Of a DNA stretch of 35,302 nucleotides, positions 30,870-35,302 are shown piece after piece (position 1 is the first letter of the stretch; every line of letters begins with the position of its first letter). The position numbers and the translations under genes were made by a program. The stretch covers positions 1 through 35,302 of the forward strand of contig JBNJFG010000019.1 in assembly GCA_051746665.1 (NCBI GenBank), read 5' to 3'. The notes under the pieces are model-generated. The model worked only from the letters and a program-made list of their open reading frames with translations. It searched no databases and was not told where the DNA came from. Origin of the DNA: Halanaerobium sp051746665. Its GTDB lineage: Bacteria; Bacillota; Halanaerobiia; Halanaerobiales; Halanaerobiaceae.

Positions 30870-31469
30870 TTATAATTCTCTTCTTCCTTCTAAAGCCTTA
30901 GAGAGAGTTACCTCATCTGCATATTCTAAATCTCCGCCAACAGGGATTCCGTGTGCGATACGAGTTACTTTTACCCCTAAAGGTTTGATTAGTTTAGCAA
31001 GATACATCGCAGTAGCATCACCCTCTGCATTAGGATCAGTTGCTACTATAACTTCTGTAACCTTATCTTTTTCTAAACGGGGAATTAAGGACCTAATTTT
31101 TATTTCATCTGGTCCGATACCATCCATCGGTGAAATAGCACCATGCAGCACATGATAAAGACCCTTATATTCACCTGTCTTTTCCATGGCTACAACATCA
31201 CGAGGACTTTCCACAACACATATGGAGGTTCTGTCCCGCTCTTCAGACTGACAGAAAGTACAGGTATCACCTTCAGTTAGATGATTACAGTTTGAACAAT
31301 AATTAATTTTTTCGCGCGCTTCAATTAATGCATCTGCTAAAGTTTTAACATCATTTTTAGGCTGGCCCAGTATATAAAAAGAAAGACGGCGAGCAGTTTT
31401 AGGCCCTATTCCAGGCAGTTTACTAAGCTCGCCGATCAATTTCCCCATTGGTTTAGGATATGGGTTCAT
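30870..31469 (-). CDS. recR: Recombination mediator RecR
   Basis: 199 residues, standard length. N-terminal helix-hairpin-helix (ELSKLPGIGPKTARRLSFY), zinc finger CSNCNHLTEGDTCTFC, Toprim domain (ICVVESPRDVVAMEKTGEY ... VIVATDPNAEGDATAMYLAKLIKP) and a C-terminal VTRIAHGIPVGGDLEYAD Walker B-like motif. RecR acts with RecF/RecO to load RecA on gapped DNA. ATG overlaps the ybaB stop (TAATG). Its last codon is only 9 bases from the MITE-like element. Confidence 0.97.
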   Translation of the reverse strand: MNPYPKPMGKLIGELSKLPGIGPKTARRLSFYILGQPKNDVKTLADALIEAREKINYCSNCNHLTEGDTCTFCQSEERDRTSICVVESPRDVVAMEKTGEYKGLYHVLHGAISPMDGIGPDEIKIRSLIPRLEKDKVTEVIVATDPNAEGDATAMYLAKLIKPLGVKVTRIAHGIPVGGDLEYADEVTLSKALEGRREL

Positions 31470-31777
31470 TAAGGCATTCCTGGTAGATTCATTCCACCAG
31501 TTACTTTACCCATTTCATCATTTACCATTTCCTGAATTTCGCGCATACCCTGATTCACAGCTGCCAGCACTAAATCTTCTAACATTTCTACGTCATCTGG
31601 ATCAACTACTTCAGGATCAATCTGCAGATCAACAATCTCTTGTTTACCATTAACTACTACCTTAACAGCTCCACCACCTGCAGTCGCCTCAAGTGTCTTT
31701 TCTTCTAGTTCTTCCTGCATTTTAGCCATTTTAGCCTGCATCTTTTGTGCTTGTTTCATCATTTTTTGCATATTCAT
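31469..31777 (-). CDS. ybaB: YbaB/EbfC nucleoid-associated protein
   Basis: 102 residues. N-terminal helix rich in Met, Lys and Gln (MNMQKMMKQAQKMQAKMAKM), then the conserved EATAGGGAVKVVVNGKQEI and IDPEVVDPDDVEMLEDLVLAAVNQG. The dimer binds DNA as tweezers. It is translated between dnaX (one base upstream) and recR (overlapping), the standard arrangement. An upstream in-frame start at 31831 falls inside dnaX without a site; ATG at 31777 follows GGAGG by 8 bases. Confidence 0.95.
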   Translation of the reverse strand: MNMQKMMKQAQKMQAKMAKMQEELEEKTLEATAGGGAVKVVVNGKQEIVDLQIDPEVVDPDDVEMLEDLVLAAVNQGMREIQEMVNDEMGKVTGGMNLPGMP

Positions 31778-31778
31778 T

Positions 31779-33698
31779 TTAATTTCCTCCTCTATTTTCC
31801 AAAATTGATTGATCAACTTCAATGATTTCACCAGAAAAAATTCTGGCCAAATTTTCTATATCTAAATCACCGGCAAGCTCATTATTTTTTTTGTCAATTT
31901 GAGAAGCTGGTGTTTTAGTTTGCAAATCATTTTTAGCTGTATGAGAATCATCTATCATATTTTTTTGTGTATTATCATCTTGGCTCTGATTATCTATTTC
32001 CCTTGTTTTTTCAGAACTACTTTCCTCAACTAAATCAAGATCATCCTTGTGCTTTTTATCAAGTTTTTCATTTGTTTTTTCAGTTAGATCTTTTTTTTTA
32101 GCACCAAGTTGAATTTCTAATTCTACACCTTCATTTAGAACATTTCTTAAAACTCTAGAAATTAATGCTTTATTAGAAACAGTACCTTTATAATGAAATT
32201 TCTTGCTTTCAGGAAAAGAAACAATAACTGTTTTGTTATCTACAGCTGTTGGCTCACCTTCTCTTAAAAGAGCCTGTACAGAAACATCAAGCTGACGTAT
32301 TTCATTTAGAATTTTGGCCCAATGTTCTTTAACATACTTCAGACTAACACCAGCATTATTTGTTGTTTTGGCTGGCTTCTCTGGTCTTGCTGTTTTAATA
32401 TCTTTTTTATCTTCATTTTCAACTTTTTCGTTTGTAGATTCTATTTTTTCTTCTTTTATTTTTGATTGTTTGTCTTGATTACTGTTAGCTGCAGCTGCCG
32501 GTTTTTTAAGATTAAGCTCTTTTTTAAAACCAGAATCATCTCTGCTGTTTAATATATTTTCTAATTTAAACTCAAGTTCTGAAAGCCTCGTTTCTAAACT
32601 GCTGCTACTTTCTCTACTACTTAATTTTATAACACATATCTCTAATTGTAAACGGGGTCTTGCACTTGAGCGTAATTTTTCTTTTAAAGATGCAAATTCA
32701 TCAATAATGTTTGTTATTTCTTTAGTACTTAAATTTGCAGCTACAGAAGCAATTTCTTCTAAATAACTGCGTGAATATTCTAATATACCAGAATCAATAC
32801 CACATTCTTTAATCAAAAGTAATTCGCGGCAGTATTCTATCAATTCATCACTAAATCTTTCTATACCAAGCCCAGCCTCGAGCTGTTTGTTTAACAATTC
32901 CAAAGCCTGCTGGCTTTCTTTTTTGCTTAGATAAATTAAAAACTGCTTTAAATCTGATTTATTAATTCGCCCCAGCATTCTAGTGACTTCTTCAGCACTT
33001 AGCTGCCCATCACTAAAAGAAATAGCCTGATCTAAAAGACTAATTGCATCTCGCATTCCACCACGAGCACTACGGGCTAAAATATCAAGTGCTTCTCTGT
33101 CAATTTCATAACCCTCTGAATCTGAAATATATTTTAATCGCTTCTTTAGATTAGTTAAGGTTAATAATGTAAAGTCAAAACGCTGACAGCGGGACATAAT
33201 AGTTGTAATAACCTCATGTGGCTCAGTTGTTGCCAGAATAAATACTACACTTTCTGGAGGCTCTTCCAATGTTTTTAAAAGAGCATTAAAAGCACCTTTG
33301 GTTAACATATGAACTTCATCTATAATGTATACTTTATATTTGCCTTCACCAGGATAAAATTTCACCTTTTCTCTCAGTTCTCTAATTTCATCGATACCCC
33401 GATTAGAAGCAGCATCAATTTCAATTACATCAAGAGAGTTTCCTTTTTCTATACGCTGACAGGAATTGCATTCACCACAGGGTTCATGATCTTCATTAGG
33501 GTTAGCACAATTAAGTGATTTAGCAAAAACTTTTGCTGTGGAAGTTTTACCAGTTCCTCGAGGTCCAGCAAAAAGATAGGCATGAGCTACTCTATCATTT
33601 TTTAAAGCATTTTTTAAAGTCTGTTTAACCTGATCCTGTCCAATCAGATCATTAAAATTTTCTGGCCTATATTTTCGATACAGAGAGAGAAAGGACAT
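31779..33698 (-). CDS. dnaX: DNA polymerase III gamma/tau subunit
   Basis: 639 residues. AAA+ clamp loader core: YLFAGPRGTGKTSTAKVFAK P-loop near residue 45, zinc cysteines in CANPNEDHEPCGECNSCQ, YIIDEVHMLTKGAFNALLKTLEEPP, SRCQRF sensor/finger, then the collar (about 245-365). A charged linker (about 400-475) leads to a tau-type C-terminal domain (about 478-535) and an acidic tail ending in DIENLARIFSGEIIEVDQ. A run of nine A codes KKK at residues 534-536. The ATG at 33696-33698 follows AGAGGTGAAA; a longer reading frame into the SRP RNA gene is spurious. Upstream of ybaB-recR as in Bacillus. Confidence 0.96.
   Translation of the reverse strand: MSFLSLYRKYRPENFNDLIGQDQVKQTLKNALKNDRVAHAYLFAGPRGTGKTSTAKVFAKSLNCANPNEDHEPCGECNSCQRIEKGNSLDVIEIDAASNRGIDEIRELREKVKFYPGEGKYKVYIIDEVHMLTKGAFNALLKTLEEPPESVVFILATTEPHEVITTIMSRCQRFDFTLLTLTNLKKRLKYISDSEGYEIDREALDILARSARGGMRDAISLLDQAISFSDGQLSAEEVTRMLGRINKSDLKQFLIYLSKKESQQALELLNKQLEAGLGIERFSDELIEYCRELLLIKECGIDSGILEYSRSYLEEIASVAANLSTKEITNIIDEFASLKEKLRSSARPRLQLEICVIKLSSRESSSSLETRLSELEFKLENILNSRDDSGFKKELNLKKPAAAANSNQDKQSKIKEEKIESTNEKVENEDKKDIKTARPEKPAKTTNNAGVSLKYVKEHWAKILNEIRQLDVSVQALLREGEPTAVDNKTVIVSFPESKKFHYKGTVSNKALISRVLRNVLNEGVELEIQLGAKKKDLTEKTNEKLDKKHKDDLDLVEESSSEKTREIDNQSQDDNTQKNMIDDSHTAKNDLQTKTPASQIDKKNNELAGDLDIENLARIFSGEIIEVDQSILENRGGN
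32091..32099 (-). other. A9 slippage-prone run in dnaX
   Basis: Nine consecutive A on the coding strand followed by G. One base fewer gives a UAA two codons later; one base more gives a UGA three to four codons later. Comparable A runs cause transcriptional or ribosomal slippage in dnaX of some other bacteria. Confidence 0.5.
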
Positions 33699-33725
33699 TT
33701 TTTTCACCTCTAAAATAGTATTATA

Positions 33726-33753
33726 TAACAAAAACACCCTATTCCGGGTGTTT
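33726..33753 (-). terminator. Terminator after the SRP RNA gene
   Basis: AACACCC and GGGTGTT (plus flanking A-T pairs) with a 6-nt loop and TTTTTG on the minus strand, immediately upstream of dnaX. Confidence 0.8.
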
Positions 33754-33760
33754 AAAAAAA

Positions 33761-34036
33761 TTGGCCGCACACCGTGTTTCGAAGATTTTCTCCCAGGCGT
33801 TACCCTGACAGTTAGCTCGAACCAGGCACCCTCGCGGCACATGAAGCGACTTGTTTACCGCTGCTTCCTCCCGGACCTGACGGGGTTCACAAGACTTCAT
33901 TGCGCGAGACCCAATTGTCAACACTACTTATCAGGGCCAGACCCTGAAAGAAAAAATCCTCAGCCACGGCTTCAATCCTGCTATAGCGGTTTGCAGGTTA
34001 TAGGGCACCGCTACCGCCCCATTTAGTACGGCCAAA
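33761..34036 (-). ncRNA. ffs: Signal recognition particle RNA, large bacterial type
   Basis: About 276 nt. The Alu domain signature GGGGCGGTAGCGGTGCCC is present near the 5' end; the domain IV (Ffh-binding) hairpin reads ...GTCAGGTCCGGGAGGAAGCA..., with the conserved GGAGGAAGCAGC asymmetrical loop. The ends pair as TTGGCCG with CGGCCAA, giving boundaries good to a few bases. Firmicutes carry this long form with an Alu domain, which fits the organism call. It lies 28 bases after tRNA-Ser(GGA), so it may be processed from the tRNA transcript. Confidence 0.95.
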
Positions 34037-34062
34037 CATTAATAAAAAATTATAAAATTTTT

Positions 34063-34156
<94 letters not shown>

Positions 34157-34216
34157 GTAATCTATACTTTGAAAATTTATATATAATCTATGAATGATAT
34201 AAATGATTAATTCTTA

Positions 34217-34309
34217 TGGCGGAAGGAGAGGGATTCGAACCCTCGAGACAGTAAAACTGTCTACTTGATTTCGAGTCAAGCGGTTTCAGCCAGACTCACC
34301 CATCCTTCC
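34217..34309 (-). tRNA. tRNA-Ser(CGA)
   Basis: 93 nt, class II with a long variable arm. Acceptor GGAAGGA/TCCTTCC, anticodon loop CTCGAAA gives CGA, reading UCG. CCA encoded, discriminator G. Its first 14 bases overlap the end of tadA. Confidence 0.96.
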
Positions 34310-34760
34310 GTTCTCTTAAATCACGGAAAAAATCTTTTAAAAGCTGAGCTGCTTCTTTTTCCATCACACCTGCTTCAACTTCTACCTGATGATTAAAACG
34401 ATCATCATTTAATAGTTGATAAAGGCTATTAACAGCTCCCGCTTTGGGATCACTGGCTCCATAAACAAGACGTTTTATCCGTGACTGCAAAATTGCTCCT
34501 GCACACATTGGGCAGGGCTCTAAAGTCACATAAAGCTGGCAATCTTCCAAGCGCCAGCTAGCCTCATTTTTAGCAGCTTCTCTTAGAGCAATCATTTCGG
34601 CATGAGAAGTCGGATCCTGAGTTTGCTCCCGGAGATTAAACCCACGGCCAACAACTTGATCATTACAGATAACAACTGCACCAATTGGAACTTCAGCTCT
34701 TTGATAAGCCTTCCTGGCTTCTGCCAGGGCCATCTTCATATATTTTATATCATCTTCCAT
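34296..34760 (-). CDS. tadA: tRNA-specific adenosine deaminase
   Basis: 154 residues. Zinc cytidine-deaminase fold: SHAEMIAL holds the His ligand and catalytic Glu, LEPCPMCAGAIL the two Cys ligands. It deaminates A34 to inosine in tRNA-Arg(ACG). The gene for exactly that tRNA lies 41 bases upstream and should be on the same transcript. ATG at 34758-34760 follows AGGAGA; a TTG 21 bases upstream lacks a site. The stop codon and last four codons lie in the first 14 bases of the tRNA-Ser(CGA) gene. Confidence 0.96.
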   Translation of the reverse strand: MEDDIKYMKMALAEARKAYQRAEVPIGAVVICNDQVVGRGFNLREQTQDPTSHAEMIALREAAKNEASWRLEDCQLYVTLEPCPMCAGAILQSRIKRLVYGASDPKAGAVNSLYQLLNDDRFNHQVEVEAGVMEKEAAQLLKDFFRDLRERKDG

Positions 34761-34800
34761 AGAATATCTCCTGAAAATCAAAAGTTAAAAAAATTTAAAA

Positions 34801-34877
<77 letters not shown>

Positions 34878-34909
34878 ACAGTTAAAACTTTTCTTAAGCA
34901 ACAATAAAT

Positions 34910-34938
34910 ATTATAACAGCTACTCTGATTATCGTCAA
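34910..34938 (-). promoter_or_regulatory. Promoter of the tRNA-Arg/tadA/tRNA-Ser/ffs unit
   Basis: TTGACG at 34938-34933, 17-bp spacer, TATAAT at 34915-34910: eleven of twelve consensus positions. No other good promoter is seen before the two tRNA-Ser genes or ffs. Confidence 0.85.
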
Positions 34939-35227
34939 GGATTTTTTTAAATAAATTAGTACTTATTGATCTAACAGCATTTGTGAGCTGTATAAGTTAC
35001 TTAGTAAGCTGTCTTGACGACAATAAAAAAGACCATTTTTAGAAAAATATTTAGAGTTGTTTAAGTAGAATTTCCAATATGAAAAATTGAAAAGCATCTG
35101 ATCTTTTAGGTATTAACACTTCTGATTCGATTATCCCTACGTGTATTTAGAGTATATTATTTGGGTGGAAAAGTCAATATTTTTTGTTCTTGATTGGATG
35201 GGGTTTAGAGACATTTAATTTATAAAA
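34939..35227. other. Intergenic stretch with no recognised feature
   Basis: About 290 bp, AT-rich, with stop codons in all frames. I see no tRNA, no convincing terminator and no repeat shared with the rest of the window. It lies between the tRNA-Arg promoter and the end of a possible gene entering from the right edge. Confidence 0.6.
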
Positions 35228-35302
35228 TTAACCAATTAAATGTTCCATCAAAAAGTTTATTAGTTCGTCACATCCCTCTCCAAATTCTATCCCATATTCA
35301 TT
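35228..35302 (-). CDS. Possible C-terminal end of an unknown gene cut by the window edge
   Basis: 24 open codons run in from the right edge to a TAA at 35228-35230. They read EYGIEFGEGCDELINFLMEH, then LIG, which is protein-like but too short to identify. No terminator follows. It could equally be chance; the sequence beyond the window decides. Confidence 0.35.
   Translation of the reverse strand, partial: NEYGIEFGEGCDELINFLMEHLIG

Noticed and set aside
33699..33842. Longer dnaX start at 33842
   Set aside because: It would make dnaX begin inside the SRP RNA gene; the ATG at 33698 has a good ribosome binding site and gives the normal DnaX N-terminus.
33739..34026. Open frames on both strands at 33739-34026
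   Set aside because: They lie inside the SRP RNA gene and have no ribosome binding site or family motif.

Overview
The window looks like a chromosomal segment of a low-GC, Gram-positive-lineage anaerobe. T-box leaders, GGAGG ribosome binding sites, sigma-A type promoters, a long Alu-type SRP RNA and the Bacillus-like order tadA-ffs-dnaX-ybaB-recR ... tmk-darA-holB-ricT-yabA-yabB-rsmI-metG all place it in the Firmicutes. No sporulation genes sit in the usual places, and secreted SurA-like chaperone-domain proteins hint at an outer membrane. My best guess is a member of the Halanaerobiales; this is inference from gene content, not a database match. Almost everything is on the minus strand; only osmC and rpsD are on the plus strand.

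From left to right: a truncated M18 aminopeptidase (1-822); an OmpR-type two-component pair (912-3351); two tandem paralogous exported SurA-N-like proteins (3476-5211), whose promoters share a direct-repeat box; the aromatic amino-acid operon read right to left as aroF-tyrA-aroA-hisC-aroF-aroC (12041 to 5348) behind a Tyr-type T-box with an unusually short Stem I; pheA (12481-13347) behind a Phe-type T-box; and a niaR-DUF997-sodium/solute symporter operon (13878-16156) with matching tandem operators before niaR and before the transporter pair. Next come osmC, a secreted COG3650-like protein, a zinc-ribbon methyltransferase and a stand-alone rpsD.

From 18792 to 27572 lies one long minus-strand housekeeping operon (tmk-darA-holB-ricT-yabA-yabB-rsmI-metG-rex-MBL-rlmH), covering dTMP synthesis, c-di-AMP sensing, clamp loading, initiation control, rRNA methylation, Met-tRNA charging and redox sensing. 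Upstream are trxB and guaB, each with its own terminator, then a 157-bp terminal-inverted-repeat element, then recR-ybaB-dnaX, the SRP RNA gene, two tRNA-Ser genes, tadA and tRNA-Arg(ACG). The last group is probably read from one strong promoter at 34910-34938.

The main points of interest are: (1) predicted NiaR control of an SSS transporter with a DUF997 partner, which suggests niacin uptake; (2) paired Tyr/Phe T-boxes, one with a minimal 39-nt Stem I; (3) two PPIase-less SurA-like paralogues with the same candidate response-regulator box; (4) a MITE-like element and a relict of it in the aro leader; (5) candidate AUU start codons for niaR and osmC; and (6) tadA overlapping a tRNA gene and lying next to its own substrate tRNA gene.
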